Assembly: GCA_002173095.1 (NCBI GenBank)
Contig: NHBK01000025.1
Location: 1,045 to 65,044 of the forward strand
DNA length: 64,000 nt
Origin: Hyphomonadaceae bacterium TMED5
GTDB lineage: Bacteria; Pseudomonadota; Alphaproteobacteria; Caulobacterales; Hyphomonadaceae
Direction of reading: 5' to 3'
Shown here: piece after piece, positions 26,926 through 36,306 of the stretch
How positions within the stretch are numbered: position 1 is the first letter of the stretch
Layout: each line of letters opens with the position of its first letter
Made by a program: the position numbers and the translations under genes
The notes under the pieces: generated by a model
What the model was told of the DNA's origin: nothing
Seen by the model: only the letters and a program-made list of their open reading frames with translations
Databases searched by the model: none

Positions 26926-26989
26926 TTAATTCTGATGCGTTGAATTTTCACGATTACTCAGAATTTCAACAACAGAAATTGCCAACGAA

Positions 26990-27025
26990 TAAAAAAAGCC
27001 GCCTTCCCGAAGAAAGACGGCTTTT
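26990..27025 (-). terminator. Terminator of the rpsF-rpsR-rplI operon
   Basis: On the minus strand the stem AAAGCCGTCTTTC / GGAAGGCGGCTTT with a TTCG loop is followed by a T-run. It begins 25 bases after the rplI stop. Confidence 0.88.
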
Positions 27026-27049
27026 CAAAGCTTTACAGCGAGCTGAGAC

Positions 27050-27640
27050 TTATTCGTCTTCAGCCGGGCCGCGTTCAGCAGCAGCTTCCGCTGCAGCTTC
27101 AGCCATTTCGTTAGCTTGTTCGTCAGCGAGGGCGCGATCAGCAGCCATAGCCGCTTCGATTACGTTCTCACCAGCAGCCTGACGCTCAGCTTCGTCTTCA
27201 GAACGAGCAACGTTCATCGTGACAGTGATCGTGACTTCTGGGTGCAGACGAATTTCAACTTCGTGCAGACCGATGGTTTTAATCGCCGTGTTCAGAAGAA
27301 CCTGACGACGCTCAACCTTCGTGCCGGACTCAGTTGCAACTTCAGCTACGTCGCGCGCAGCAACAGAACCGAAGAGGTAACCGTTTTCGCCAGCCTGGCG
27401 GATTAGAACGAAAGACTTGCCGTCCAGAGCTTCGCCGTGAGACGCAGCTTCTTCGCGAGCTTTTTCGTTGCGAGCTTCGATTTCAGCTTTTTCAGCTTCA
27501 AAACGAGCGCGGTTTGCGTCGTTAGCAAGAAGAGCTTTGCCCTGAGGGATCAGGAAGTTACGAGCGAAGCCGTTTTTAACTTCAACTTCGTCACCGATCT
27601 TGCCGAGTTTCTCAACGCGTTCGAGCAGAATAACTTGCAT
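27050..27640 (-). CDS. rplI: 50S ribosomal protein L9
   Basis: A 196-residue L9. The N-terminal rRNA-binding domain is typical ([39 protein letters not shown]), joined by the long helix to the C-terminal domain. The tail after about residue 150 is Ala/Glu-rich ([16 protein letters not shown]), as in many alphaproteobacteria. GGAGAG precedes the ATG. It is the last gene of the ribosomal operon. Confidence 0.97.
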   Translation of the reverse strand: MQVILLERVEKLGKIGDEVEVKNGFARNFLIPQGKALLANDANRARFEAEKAEIEARNEKAREEAASHGEALDGKSFVLIRQAGENGYLFGSVAARDVAEVATESGTKVERRQVLLNTAIKTIGLHEVEIRLHPEVTITVTMNVARSEDEAERQAAGENVIEAAMAADRALADEQANEMAEAAAEAAAERGPAEDE

Positions 27641-27652
27641 GTTGTTCTCTCC

Positions 27653-27916
27653 TTACTGAACGCTGAACGGAAGCAGAGCGAGAACGCGGGCACGTTTGAT
27701 GGCCTGTGCGAGCTTGCGCTGTTTCTTCTGGCTGACAGCCGTGATGCGTGCAGGAACGATTTTGCCTTTTTCAGACACGTAACGCTGCAGGAGTTTTACG
27801 TCTTTGTAATCGATCGCTGGTGCATTTTCACCAGAGAACGGGCAGACCTTGCGGCGACGACCAAATGGACGGCGAGCCGGCAGGTTGGAGATATTCAGTT
27901 TTCCACCTTTAGACAT
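27653..27916 (-). CDS. rpsR: 30S ribosomal protein S18
   Basis: An 87-residue S18 with the core [70 protein letters not shown]. It binds S6 as a heterodimer on the small-subunit platform. GGAGGG lies before the ATG. It sits 9 bases after rpsF and 12 before rplI. Confidence 0.97.
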   Translation of the reverse strand: MSKGGKLNISNLPARRPFGRRRKVCPFSGENAPAIDYKDVKLLQRYVSEKGKIVPARITAVSQKKQRKLAQAIKRARVLALLPFSVQ

Positions 27917-27925
27917 GATGCCCTC

Positions 27926-28276
27926 CTAGTCTCTTTTGCGACGGTCGTCGCGGTCTTTGCGTGCGATGACAGGAGACGGCTCGTCAGAGAGCTCCTCGAC
28001 GCGGATTGTCATGTGACGCATGACGTCGTCATTGATGCGCAGGCGACGCTCAAGTTCCTGAACGGCTGCTGCTGGAGCATCGATGTTCATCAGCGAGTAG
28101 TGACCTTTGCGAACCTTGTTGATTGGGTAAGCAAGGTTACGCAGGCCCCAGTATTCGGTCTTGCCGACTTTACCGTTTTCGCCTTCGATGATTTTGGTGA
28201 TGTCTTCTACGAGCGCTTCCACCTGTTGAGGTGAAATATCAGGACGCGCTACGAAGACGTGTTCGTAAAAAGCCAT
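27926..28276 (-). CDS. rpsF: 30S ribosomal protein S6
   Basis: A 116-residue S6: [30 protein letters not shown], then [24 protein letters not shown]. The start is set at 28276 by homology and by AAAGGG upstream; the open frame runs to 28474 but the extension does not resemble S6. The charged tail ([11 protein letters not shown]) is usual. First gene of the operon, divergent from fabD. Confidence 0.96.
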   Translation of the reverse strand: MAFYEHVFVARPDISPQQVEALVEDITKIIEGENGKVGKTEYWGLRNLAYPINKVRKGHYSLMNIDAPAAAVQELERRLRINDDVMRHMTIRVEELSDEPSPVIARKDRDDRRKRD

Positions 28277-28279
28277 ATT

Positions 28280-28304
28280 GTGCCCTTTGGCTGAAGAGCG
28301 GCAC
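28280..28304 (-). promoter_or_regulatory. Possible rpsF leader hairpin covering the ribosome site
   Basis: On the minus strand GTGCC (28304-28300) can pair with GGCAC (28284-28280), enclosing 15 bases, just before the rpsF start. The 3' arm overlaps the AAAGGG ribosome site, and a CCG triplet occurs at the loop edge. S6:S18-binding rpsF leaders are known in many bacteria and use a CCG element. Whether this is one is inference. Confidence 0.35.
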
Positions 28305-28465
28305 CTGCTGACAAGGGAAGACAGCAAATGATGGCCCCGATCCACTATTGGAGCGGGCCGCACTTCGGTGAAGGCGCGCTTAAACCTCAAACATGCAAAA
28401 AAAGCAAGAGGCTTGTCATTTTCTGAACATATGAGTAGGGCAGGTCGCTCTGAAAGGATGAAGCC

Positions 28466-29410
28466 ATGGATCACACCGCTTTCATTTTCCCGGGCCAGGG
28501 TGCCCAGTTCGTTGGAATGGGTAAAGAACTCGCTGACAATTTTGCGAGCGCTAAAGCCGTTTTTGACGAAGTTGATGAGGCTCTGGGAGAGTCCTTTTCC
28601 AAGCTGATCTGGGAAGGTTCAGAAGACGATCTGAAACTGACCGCCAACACACAGCCTGCACTCATGGCTGTCAGCCTCGCCGTTGTTCGTGCGCTTGAGG
28701 CCGAATTTGGCGTCAAAATCTCTGATGGCACGTATGTCGCCGGCCACTCACTGGGTGAGTATTCTGCGCTGGCCGCTGCTGGCGCAATCAGCGTAGGTGA
28801 TGCAGCGAAGGTTCTGCGCTTCCGCGGTGAATCCATGCAAAAAGCTGTTCCAGCGGGCGAGGGCGCTATGGCCGCTCTGCTGGGCGCAACATCCGAACAG
28901 GCAGAGGCGGCTTGTGAAGCATCTGGTGGTGTCTGCGAAGTGGCTAATGACAATGCGCCAGGTCAGATCGTTTTGTCCGGTGCGAAAGCCGCCGTTGAGA
29001 AAGCGGCTGAATGGTCCAAGGAAAACGGCATTAAGAAAGCTGTCCTTCTTCCGGTCAGCGCGCCTTTCCATTGCAGCCTGATGCAGCCCGCAGCTGACGC
29101 AATGGCTGAGGCTCTGGCATCAACTGACCTCAAATCTCCGTGCATTCCTGTCTATGCGAATGTGACGGCAGCGCCTGTTTCAGACCCTGAAACGATCCGC
29201 AAATTGCTGGTGGAACAGGTCACGGCGCGCGTGCGCTGGCGCGAAAGCGTCGAGAAAATGGCTGGTGAAGGCATCGTCAATCTTATTGAATGCGGTGCAG
29301 GAAAAGTGCTGACTGTTATGAACCGACGCACAGTTAAAGGCCTGAATGGGGTTTCCCTTGGCACGCCAGCTGATCTAGAGAACTTTGCTGAAACGCAGAA
29401 TCAGGCCTGA
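28466..29410 (+). CDS. fabD: Malonyl-CoA:ACP transacylase
   Basis: Loads malonyl groups on ACP for fatty-acid synthesis. The 314-residue protein has the N-terminal [18 protein letters not shown], the nucleophile elbow [17 protein letters not shown] and the downstream catalytic His in [13 protein letters not shown]. First gene of a five-gene lipid and peptidoglycan-related operon, transcribed divergently from rpsF. Confidence 0.97.
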   Translation: MDHTAFIFPGQGAQFVGMGKELADNFASAKAVFDEVDEALGESFSKLIWEGSEDDLKLTANTQPALMAVSLAVVRALEAEFGVKISDGTYVAGHSLGEYSALAAAGAISVGDAAKVLRFRGESMQKAVPAGEGAMAALLGATSEQAEAACEASGGVCEVANDNAPGQIVLSGAKAAVEKAAEWSKENGIKKAVLLPVSAPFHCSLMQPAADAMAEALASTDLKSPCIPVYANVTAAPVSDPETIRKLLVEQVTARVRWRESVEKMAGEGIVNLIECGAGKVLTVMNRRTVKGLNGVSLGTPADLENFAETQNQA

Positions 29411-29439
29411 AAAGGCTTTAGTTAGGGAGGGTCGCTGTA

Positions 29440-30177
29440 ATGTTCGATCTGACAGGAAAAACTGCTCTTGTAACTGGTGCCTCAGGTGGCATTGGTCGCT
29501 CAATCGCTGCAGCTTTGTCTGCGCAGGGCGCTAAAGTTGCGCTGAGCGGTACACGTGAAGCTGTTCTTGAAGAAGTTGCGGGTACGCTTTCCGGCGAGAC
29601 TTTTGTTGCAACGTGTAATCTCTCTGACGTCGACAGCGTTGCAGCGCTCGTGCCGAGCGTTGAAAAGGACTTTGCTCCGGTTGATATCCTCGTGTCCAAT
29701 GCGGGTCTGACCCGTGACAAGCTTCTGCTCCAACAGAAAGAAGCTGACTGGGACACAGTCGTTGATGTGAACCTGAAGGCTTACTCAATTCTGGCGCGCA
29801 CATGCCTTCGTGGCATGATGAAGCGCCGTTTTGGCCGTATTGTCGGTATCACCTCTATTGTGGGTGTGACGGGCAATCCGGGCCAGACCAATTATGCGGC
29901 GTCCAAAGCCGGCATGATCGGCTTTTCCAAATCACTTGCGCAGGAAGTTGCGAGCCGTGGCATCACGGTGAACTGTGTAGCACCTGGCTTCATCAAGTCT
30001 CCAATGACGGATGAATTGTCAGATGCACAGAAAGAAGCACTTCTGGGCAGCATTCCAACCGGCCGACTTGGTTCAGGCGATGACATTGCGTCAGCTTGCG
30101 TCTACCTTTCAAGCGATGAAGCTGCTTACATGACGGGGCAAACCCTGCATGTGAACGGCGGAATGGCGATGATTTAA
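29440..30177 (+). CDS. fabG: 3-oxoacyl-ACP reductase
   Basis: A 245-residue NADPH-dependent SDR of type II fatty-acid synthesis. It shows TGASGGIGRSIA, LVSNAGLTRDKLL, the catalytic YAASKAG and the C-terminal MTGQTLHVNGGMAMI typical of FabG. The start has GGGAGG upstream. It follows fabD by 29 bases. Confidence 0.97.
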   Translation: MFDLTGKTALVTGASGGIGRSIAAALSAQGAKVALSGTREAVLEEVAGTLSGETFVATCNLSDVDSVAALVPSVEKDFAPVDILVSNAGLTRDKLLLQQKEADWDTVVDVNLKAYSILARTCLRGMMKRRFGRIVGITSIVGVTGNPGQTNYAASKAGMIGFSKSLAQEVASRGITVNCVAPGFIKSPMTDELSDAQKEALLGSIPTGRLGSGDDIASACVYLSSDEAAYMTGQTLHVNGGMAMI

Positions 30178-30305
30178 AGGTCAGGACTAGTCAGGAAATC
30201 CCAGTCCGGTTAATGGTCAAGCCGCATAACATGTGCTAGCGGCGCAACTCGCAAGCAGTTATCACAAAACACGACTGTATGCTCAATAATGAGAAGGAAG
30301 ATGAA

Positions 30306-30542
30306 ATGTCTGAAGTTTTCGAACGTGTGAAGAAAATCGTTGTCGAAAACCTCGAAGTTGAAGCGGACAAAGTCACGGAAGCTGCAAGCTTCATCGATGA
30401 CCTTGGTGCTGACAGCCTCGACCTGGTTGAACTGGTAATGGCATTTGAGGAAGAATTCGGAATCGAGATCGAAGACGAAGTTCAGGAAAACATCCGCACC
30501 GTTGGTGACGCTGTTTCCGAGATCAAGAAAACCGTAGGTTAA
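30306..30542 (+). CDS. acpP: Acyl carrier protein
   Basis: A 78-residue acidic protein. The Ser that carries phosphopantetheine is in [23 protein letters not shown]. The start at 30306 ([12 protein letters not shown]) is set by homology and by AGAAGGAAG upstream; an in-frame ATG at 30279 adds nine residues. The 128-base gap before it may contain its own promoter, as expected for a very abundant protein. Confidence 0.97.
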   Translation: MSEVFERVKKIVVENLEVEADKVTEAASFIDDLGADSLDLVELVMAFEEEFGIEIEDEVQENIRTVGDAVSEIKKTVG

Positions 30543-30550
30543 GTGCTGAT

Positions 30551-31834
30551 ATGAGACGGGTTGTTATTACAGGCATTGGCCTCGTAACGCCTCTGGCGGG
30601 AAACCGTGAGGCAAGTTGGAGCCGTTTGATCGAAGGGCGCTCAGGCGCGCAGAAAATCGATCTGTTCGATACTGACGACCTGTCCTGCAAGATCGCAGCA
30701 CAAGTGCCGTGGACCACGGGTCGGGGCGGAGGCGAAGGTGATCCTGACGCTTTCGATCCTGACCGCGTGGGTTCAGCTAAAGAGCGTCGCCGTGTCGGTG
30801 AGTTCATTGTCTACGGTATGGCTGCGGCGGAAGAAGCGATCGCTGATTCCGGATGGGTTCCGGAAACAGACGAAGACAAATACATGACCGGCGTGCTCAT
30901 CGGTTCGGGTATTGGCGGTCTTCCGGAAATTGCAGAAACTACGAAAATTCTGGAGCAGGGCGGCCCACGTAAAGTTAGCCCGTTCTTTATCCCGAGTGCA
31001 CTGATCAATCTGTGCTCCGGTCAGGTGTCCATTAAGCACGGCTTTAAAGGCCCGAACCACTCAGTCGTTACAGCATGTGCGACGGGTGCTCACGCAATCG
31101 GCGATTCAGCACGTCTCATTCAGTATGGCGATGCAGACGTTATGGTTGCGGGCGGTACTGAAGGCTCGCTCTGCCGTCTGGCCGTTGCAGGTTTTGCTGC
31201 TGCGAAGACCCTGTCTACAAAATACAATGATGAGCCTGAGCGCGCATCCCGCCCATATGACAAAGACCGTGATGGTTTCCTGTTCGGCGAAGGTGCTGGT
31301 GTTCTCGTTCTCGAAGAATACGAACACGCTAAAAAGCGCGGCGCGAAAATTTACGCCGAAGTTCTGGGCTATGGCCTGTCTGGCGATGCGCACCACATCA
31401 CGTCTCCTCCGGATGACGGCAATGGTGGTTTCCGAGCAATGCAGATGGCGCTGCGCCATGCCGGCCTGACGCCGGAAGACATTGATTACGTCAACACGCA
31501 CGGCACCTCTACGCCTGTTGGTGACGAGATTGAGGTCCGTGCCATCGAGCGTCTGTTCGGTGATGCCGTTAAAGGTCTGTCTCTGTCGTCTACGAAGTCG
31601 TCTATCGGTCACCTGCTTGGTGCTGCTGGCGCAGTTGAAGGCGCGTTCACGGCTCTGGCTATCAAGAACGGCATGATCCCGCCGACGCTCAACCTCGAAA
31701 ATCCGTCTTTCGAATCTGAGATCGACCTGACGCCTCTGAAGGCGAAAGCACGCGAGATCAAATACGCGCTGTCTAACTCTTTCGGATTTGGCGGTACGAA
31801 TGCTGCGCTGGTAATGGGCCGCGTCGACGACTAA
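30551..31834 (+). CDS. fabF: 3-oxoacyl-ACP synthase II
   Basis: A 427-residue condensing enzyme that elongates acyl-ACP. The catalytic Cys is in VTACATGAHAIGD, and the two His are in NTHGTSTPVGD and SIGHLLGAAGAVEG. It begins MRRVVITGIGLVTPLAGN, the usual N terminus, 8 bases after the acpP stop. Codon use in acpP and fabF is consistent with high expression. Confidence 0.97.
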   Translation: MRRVVITGIGLVTPLAGNREASWSRLIEGRSGAQKIDLFDTDDLSCKIAAQVPWTTGRGGGEGDPDAFDPDRVGSAKERRRVGEFIVYGMAAAEEAIADSGWVPETDEDKYMTGVLIGSGIGGLPEIAETTKILEQGGPRKVSPFFIPSALINLCSGQVSIKHGFKGPNHSVVTACATGAHAIGDSARLIQYGDADVMVAGGTEGSLCRLAVAGFAAAKTLSTKYNDEPERASRPYDKDRDGFLFGEGAGVLVLEEYEHAKKRGAKIYAEVLGYGLSGDAHHITSPPDDGNGGFRAMQMALRHAGLTPEDIDYVNTHGTSTPVGDEIEVRAIERLFGDAVKGLSLSSTKSSIGHLLGAAGAVEGAFTALAIKNGMIPPTLNLENPSFESEIDLTPLKAKAREIKYALSNSFGFGGTNAALVMGRVDD

Positions 31835-31879
31835 AGGGTCTACGCTTTTGCCTGGCTTCAGCTATCGGAGATACAGCGC

Positions 31880-32908
31880 ATGAAATGGGTCACCAGGGCT
31901 TTGGTGGCCCTTCTCGTATTGATCGTGATTGCTGCCATTGGTGCGTTCGTCGCCTTCAAATGGTTTGAAGCCGAAATCAATGCGCCCGGACCGCTGGCTG
32001 GCGGTGAAGCCCAAACCATTATGATCCCACGTGGCGCTGGAGTTATCCGTATCGGTCAGCAACTCGAAACCGAAGGCTTCATTGAAGATGCCCGACTGTT
32101 CCGAGCTGCATCTGTTTATCTTGAAGTACAATCCAGTCTGAAAGCCGGTGAGTATCTAATCCCGGCTGATGCCAGTATTGTCGATATTCTGGAACTGATG
32201 GAGGAGGGCGATGTCATCCTTCATCCGGTGCAGATCATCGAAGGCTCTACGATTGCGCAGGCTATGGCCGCAATCGCCCGCGTCGATGTTCTGACAGGCG
32301 AAATGCCGGAAACGCCTGAAGAGGGTAGCTTTCTGCCGGACACCTATTTCTTCACCCGGGGCACAAGCCGTGTAGAGGTTGTGCAGCGCCTTCTTGCGGC
32401 GCAGGACACGCTGATGGAAGAAATCTGGGCAGCACGCCAGGACGACCTGCCGCTCGCCTCTCCTGAAGAAGCTGTGATCCTTGCTTCCATCGTTGAGAAA
32501 GAGACCGGAAGCGTGGGCGATGAAGATCTCGTCGCGAGCGTTTTCATCAATCGTCTGGAACGCGGCATGCGTCTTCAGAGCGACCCAACGATTATATACG
32601 GCATTTCTCAGGGCGAACGTTTGACGCGTACCGTCAACGGCCGTGAAATTCAGCGCGGGCTTTATCGCTCCGAAATTGATCGTCTGACGCCGTACAATAC
32701 CTATCAGATTGATGGTCTGCCGCCGACGCCGATTTGCAATCCAAGTGAGGCGGCACTTCGCGCTGTTCTTCAGCCGGCTGAATCTGATTATCTGTTCTTC
32801 GTGGCCGATGGTTCTGGCCGCCACGCATTCTCTCGTACGAATGCAGAGCATAACCGCAATGTTGCACGCTGGCGCGAGATCGAACGCGCTCGCCGCGCCG
32901 CAGAATAA
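31880..32908 (+). CDS. mltG: Endolytic murein transglycosylase
   Basis: A 342-residue inner-membrane protein with one N-terminal segment (ALVALLVLIVIAAIGAFVAF), a LysM-like domain and the YceG/MltG catalytic part. The catalytic Glu is in LASIVEKETG, and FINRLERGMRLQSDPTIIYG and LPPTPICNPS follow. It cuts nascent glycan strands and sets chain length. It continues the fab operon, as in other alphaproteobacteria. Confidence 0.95.
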   Translation: MKWVTRALVALLVLIVIAAIGAFVAFKWFEAEINAPGPLAGGEAQTIMIPRGAGVIRIGQQLETEGFIEDARLFRAASVYLEVQSSLKAGEYLIPADASIVDILELMEEGDVILHPVQIIEGSTIAQAMAAIARVDVLTGEMPETPEEGSFLPDTYFFTRGTSRVEVVQRLLAAQDTLMEEIWAARQDDLPLASPEEAVILASIVEKETGSVGDEDLVASVFINRLERGMRLQSDPTIIYGISQGERLTRTVNGREIQRGLYRSEIDRLTPYNTYQIDGLPPTPICNPSEAALRAVLQPAESDYLFFVADGSGRHAFSRTNAEHNRNVARWREIERARRAAE

Positions 32909-32918
32909 GGAATAGCTG

Positions 32919-33803
32919 ATGCTCTCCAGCATGACCGGCTTTGGTAGCGCCCTGAACGACGGCTCTGGCCTTACCTGGACTTTTGAAGTCAAATCCGTAA
33001 ATGGCCGTGGGCTGGATGTGCGTCTTTATCTGCCAACCGGGTGCGAAAGCCTTGAAGCGCCGATCCGGGCAGCATTCAAATCGGCTTTTTCGCGCGGAAA
33101 CATGCAGGCCAATCTCAATATTCGTGAAACGTCTGACGCAAAGCCGTTGAGCCTAGATACACGGCTTCTGAACGCACTGTCGCGCAAAGCGCGTATGCTC
33201 GACCGCCAAACCGGACTGGGTGCGGCGACGTCTGCTGGCGACCTTCTGGCGCTGCGTGGTGTGATGTCGAACGAGAAGTCTGGTGTGGATGTGTCTGCGG
33301 ACAGCCAAACCGGCAAAGCAATTTTGAAAACTGTGTCCGAAGCTATTGAACAGCTGAAAGTCGCGCGCCTGAAAGAGGGCGAGTCGCTTGCTTCTGTGCT
33401 GACGCGCACTGTCAAAGACATGGAAACCGTCGTCGCTGAAGCGCAAGAGACAGCAGATGTTCAGCCAAAACAAATGCTCGCGAAACTGAAAGAGCGCGTC
33501 GCAGCACTCTTGGAGGACACTCGCATTAGCGAGGAGCGTCTCGAGCAGGAAGTTGCCATTCTGGTGAATAAGGCTGACGTCACTGAAGAGCTGGATCGCC
33601 TCAAGGCACACCTGGCTGAAGCGTACAATCTGTTTGTTGCAAAAGGCCCGGTCGGCCGTAAGCTGGACTTTCTCTCGCAGGAATTGCTGCGCGAAGCGAA
33701 CACGCTCGGCAGCAAGTCTGCCAGTCTCGAGATGACGCGCCATTCACTGGCTCTGAAATCTCTCATCGATCAATTCAAGGAGCAGGCCGCCAATGTCGAA
33801 TAG
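32919..33803 (+). CDS. yicC: YicC-family endoribonuclease
   Basis: A 294-residue protein beginning MLSSMTGFGSALN, with the family's LKEGESLASVLT and the C-terminal RKLDFLSQELLREANTLGSKS. YicC homologues are reported as endoribonucleases acting in small-RNA turnover. It overlaps gmk by 11 bases, which implies translational coupling. Confidence 0.94.
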   Translation: MLSSMTGFGSALNDGSGLTWTFEVKSVNGRGLDVRLYLPTGCESLEAPIRAAFKSAFSRGNMQANLNIRETSDAKPLSLDTRLLNALSRKARMLDRQTGLGAATSAGDLLALRGVMSNEKSGVDVSADSQTGKAILKTVSEAIEQLKVARLKEGESLASVLTRTVKDMETVVAEAQETADVQPKQMLAKLKERVAALLEDTRISEERLEQEVAILVNKADVTEELDRLKAHLAEAYNLFVAKGPVGRKLDFLSQELLREANTLGSKSASLEMTRHSLALKSLIDQFKEQAANVE

Positions 33804-34431
33804 TACGCATTCACGTCGCGGTCTGATGCTGGTGATTTCCAGCCCGTCTGGTGCAGGCAAAACGACGCTCTCACGTATGCTGATGGACAAGTATGAGGAT
33901 GTGCGCCTCTCGGTTTCTGCGACGACGCGTGACCCGCGTCCGGGCGAGGAAGAGGGCGTGCATTATCAGTTTGTCGATCATTCGACGTTTGAGACCATGA
34001 TCGAAAAGCGCGCATTTCTGGAATGGGCGAAAGTGTTCGACCATTTTTACGGTACGCCGCGCAAAGCTGTAGAAGAGCGTCTGGAAGACGGCAAAGACGT
34101 GATCTTTGACGTCGACTGGCAGGGCGCAGATGCGATCCATGACCAGATGCCAAATGATGTGGTGTCAGTCTTCGTGTTGCCACCGAGCATTGATGCGCTG
34201 CAAAAGCGTCTTGAGGCGCGGCCGGGCTCCGATCCTGAGAAGGTAGAACGTCGTATGGCTGGCGCACGTAACGAAATTCGCCATTGGCGCCGGTATGACT
34301 ATGCGATCGTCAATGAAGACATCGAAGTGGCGTTCAAAGAGCTTGAAGGCATTCTGACAACAGAGCGCCAGAAGCGTCTGCGTCAGCTACGCCTCGAGCC
34401 ATTGGTTCAGGCCTTGCTGGACGAAGGCTGA
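33793..34431 (+). CDS. gmk: Guanylate kinase
   Basis: Converts GMP to GDP. The 212-residue protein has the P-loop SSPSGAGKTTL, the GMP-binding SVSATTRDPRPGEEEGVHYQFV and VIFDVDWQGADAI. The start lies inside the end of yicC. Its last 25 bases overlap, tail to tail, the end of rsmA on the other strand. Confidence 0.97.
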   Translation: MSNSTHSRRGLMLVISSPSGAGKTTLSRMLMDKYEDVRLSVSATTRDPRPGEEEGVHYQFVDHSTFETMIEKRAFLEWAKVFDHFYGTPRKAVEERLEDGKDVIFDVDWQGADAIHDQMPNDVVSVFVLPPSIDALQKRLEARPGSDPEKVERRMAGARNEIRHWRRYDYAIVNEDIEVAFKELEGILTTERQKRLRQLRLEPLVQALLDEG

Positions 34432-35261
34432 ACCTTCAGCCATTCCGAGGTCAGCTTGCGGAACTCAGCCTGACTGAGTGTCTCAGCTCTTCGTGTCGGG
34501 TCGATACCGGCACTGTTTAAAAGCTCTTCTGCGCTTACCGTTTCAGACATGATGGGCTTCAGGCTGGCGCGCAGCATTTTGCGTCGCTGGCCGAAGGCTG
34601 CTGCGGTCACGGTCTGCAGAGCTTCCAGATGGGGATAGGCTTCACTGGTAGGTAGGCGCTCGGTCACGACGACGGCTGAAGCGACCTTTGGCGGTGGCTT
34701 GAACGCGCCGGGCGGCAGCGTGAAAGCCATGCGGGGCCTGGTGACGGCCTGCGCGATGACAGCCAGACGCCCATAATGTTTTGAGCCGGGCTTGGCGCAA
34801 ATGCGTTGTGCGACTTCCTTCTGGAACATCAGCGCCATTTCGCCGATTTGTTCAGACTGGAGTACCCAATTGATGAAAAGCGGTGTGCCGACATTGTAGG
34901 GCAGGTTCGCAATGATCTTGATCGGTGCGGTCAAGTCATAACGCTCCATCAGGGAAGCGAGACTGATCTGCATGGCGTCGCCGCGTTCAACGCTGAGGCG
35001 GCCCTGTGTAGCCTCTGGCCAGGTCTGCAGGGCATCGGCGAAGCGATCATCCATTTCGACACAGACGAGCTTCCTTGCGCCATTATCGAGTAATGCGCGC
35101 GTGAGCCCGCCCGGTCCGGGGCCGACTTCCAGTACGTCACGGCCTTCAACCGGCCCGGAGGCCAGTGCGGCGCGTTTGAGAATGTCAGGATCGAAGAGAA
35201 AGTGCTGACCGAGTTTTTTGTTGGCCGCAGCGCGTAATAGCTCCGGAGAGTCTTCAGCCAT
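34407..35261 (-). CDS. rsmA: 16S rRNA dimethyladenosine methyltransferase
   Basis: The KsgA enzyme dimethylates two adjacent adenines near the 3' end of 16S rRNA. The 284-residue protein has the SAM motif DVLEVGPGPGGLTRALL, the target-base motif NLPYNVGTPLF and the C-terminal rRNA-contact domain. It overlaps pdxA by 8 bases at its start, and its stop lies inside the end of the convergent gmk gene. Confidence 0.97.
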   Translation of the reverse strand: MAEDSPELLRAAANKKLGQHFLFDPDILKRAALASGPVEGRDVLEVGPGPGGLTRALLDNGARKLVCVEMDDRFADALQTWPEATQGRLSVERGDAMQISLASLMERYDLTAPIKIIANLPYNVGTPLFINWVLQSEQIGEMALMFQKEVAQRICAKPGSKHYGRLAVIAQAVTRPRMAFTLPPGAFKPPPKVASAVVVTERLPTSEAYPHLEALQTVTAAAFGQRRKMLRASLKPIMSETVSAEELLNSAGIDPTRRAETLSQAEFRKLTSEWLKVQPSSSKA

Positions 35262-36306
35262 TCTGAGCCTCCCAGCTGGCGCGGTGCACGGCCATAGACT
35301 TTGCGAGCTTCATCGCAGCAATGAGACTGTCGACTTTGACTGCGCCCCTGGCGGCCGCATCATAGGCTGTGCCGTGGTCCGGCGAAGTGCGAATGAAAGG
35401 CAGGCCGAGCGTAACGTTCACGCCGCCCCAGATATCGAGTGTTTTCACCGGGATCAGTCCCTGATCATGATACATGGCAAGCACAGCATCATAACTGCCG
35501 GTCAGCATTTCGTGAAACACTGTGTCGCCCGGTCGAGGGCCGATGACGGTGTTTCCTGCCTTGTTCAGTTCGTTGATAGCAGGTGCGATAATGGCACCAT
35601 CTTCTGCACCCAGCATTCCGTCTTCACCCGCATGCGGATTTAAACCGGCGACGCCAAGGCGTGCATTCTCCAGACCGAAATCTTTATTAAGGGCGCGCAG
35701 CACAATGTCCGCCACATCTTCAATCAGAGCAGATGTCAGCAGCGTGCCAACGCTCATCAGTGGAACGTGAATCGTTGCAAGGGCAACGCGCAGGCCGCCA
35801 CCGACCAGCATCATGATCGGACGAGGGGTGTCGGTGCCCGCAAACTCGCCAGCAAGCTCTGCGAGGTATTCAGTGTGTCCGGGGTGTTTGAACCCTGCGG
35901 ATTTCAGAAGGGATTTGGAGATCGGGTTTGTGGTTACGCCACCAGCTCGCCCCTGCCACACATCTTCCACGCAAAGCCGGATGGAATTGGTGATTGCTGC
36001 ACCTGTTGCAACATCTGGTGTCCCAGCAGTCACGGGAAAGCTTGGTATGTCGATAATCGGCAGGCCATGTCTGAACGCAGATTGTGCTTCGGATGGATCA
36101 GAGATTTCCACGATAGCAGATGACGGGCAGAACTGCTCCGCGCGTGCCTTATGGGTGTCCACATGGCCGCGTACATAAAAGCTTGTGTCTGTGCTGTCTT
36201 TGAACGCCTCCCAGGCCATAAGGCTGGCCTGAGGTCCGACACCCGCCGGATCGCCCTGAGACAGGGCGAGCGGCAGTGTGTTAGCGACGGATGATTGTTG
36301 CGTCAC
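35254..36306 (-). CDS. pdxA: 4-hydroxythreonine-4-phosphate dehydrogenase
   Basis: A pyridoxal-phosphate synthesis enzyme of 350 residues. Metal-binding His residues lie in GHTEYLAEL, LNPHAGEDG and AMYHDQGLIPVK, and the N terminus is PLALSQGDPAGVGPQ. The start is a GTG at 36306 inside the last 26 bases of the surA-like gene. No ATG is available near the required N terminus. Confidence 0.95.
   Translation of the reverse strand: MTQQSSVANTLPLALSQGDPAGVGPQASLMAWEAFKDSTDTSFYVRGHVDTHKARAEQFCPSSAIVEISDPSEAQSAFRHGLPIIDIPSFPVTAGTPDVATGAAITNSIRLCVEDVWQGRAGGVTTNPISKSLLKSAGFKHPGHTEYLAELAGEFAGTDTPRPIMMLVGGGLRVALATIHVPLMSVGTLLTSALIEDVADIVLRALNKDFGLENARLGVAGLNPHAGEDGMLGAEDGAIIAPAINELNKAGNTVIGPRPGDTVFHEMLTGSYDAVLAMYHDQGLIPVKTLDIWGGVNVTLGLPFIRTSPDHGTAYDAAARGAVKVDSLIAAMKLAKSMAVHRASWEAQNG

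Noticed and set aside
26912-26936. CtrA site (TTAA-N7-TTAA) upstream of the chemoreceptor gene
   Set aside because: The second half fits only with a 6-base spacer and as TTAC, so the match is poor.
27437-28234. 265-codon plus-strand frame running opposite rplI, rpsR and rpsF
   Set aside because: Strong codon bias in ribosomal genes leaves antisense frames open; its translated sequence has no protein-like pattern of its own.
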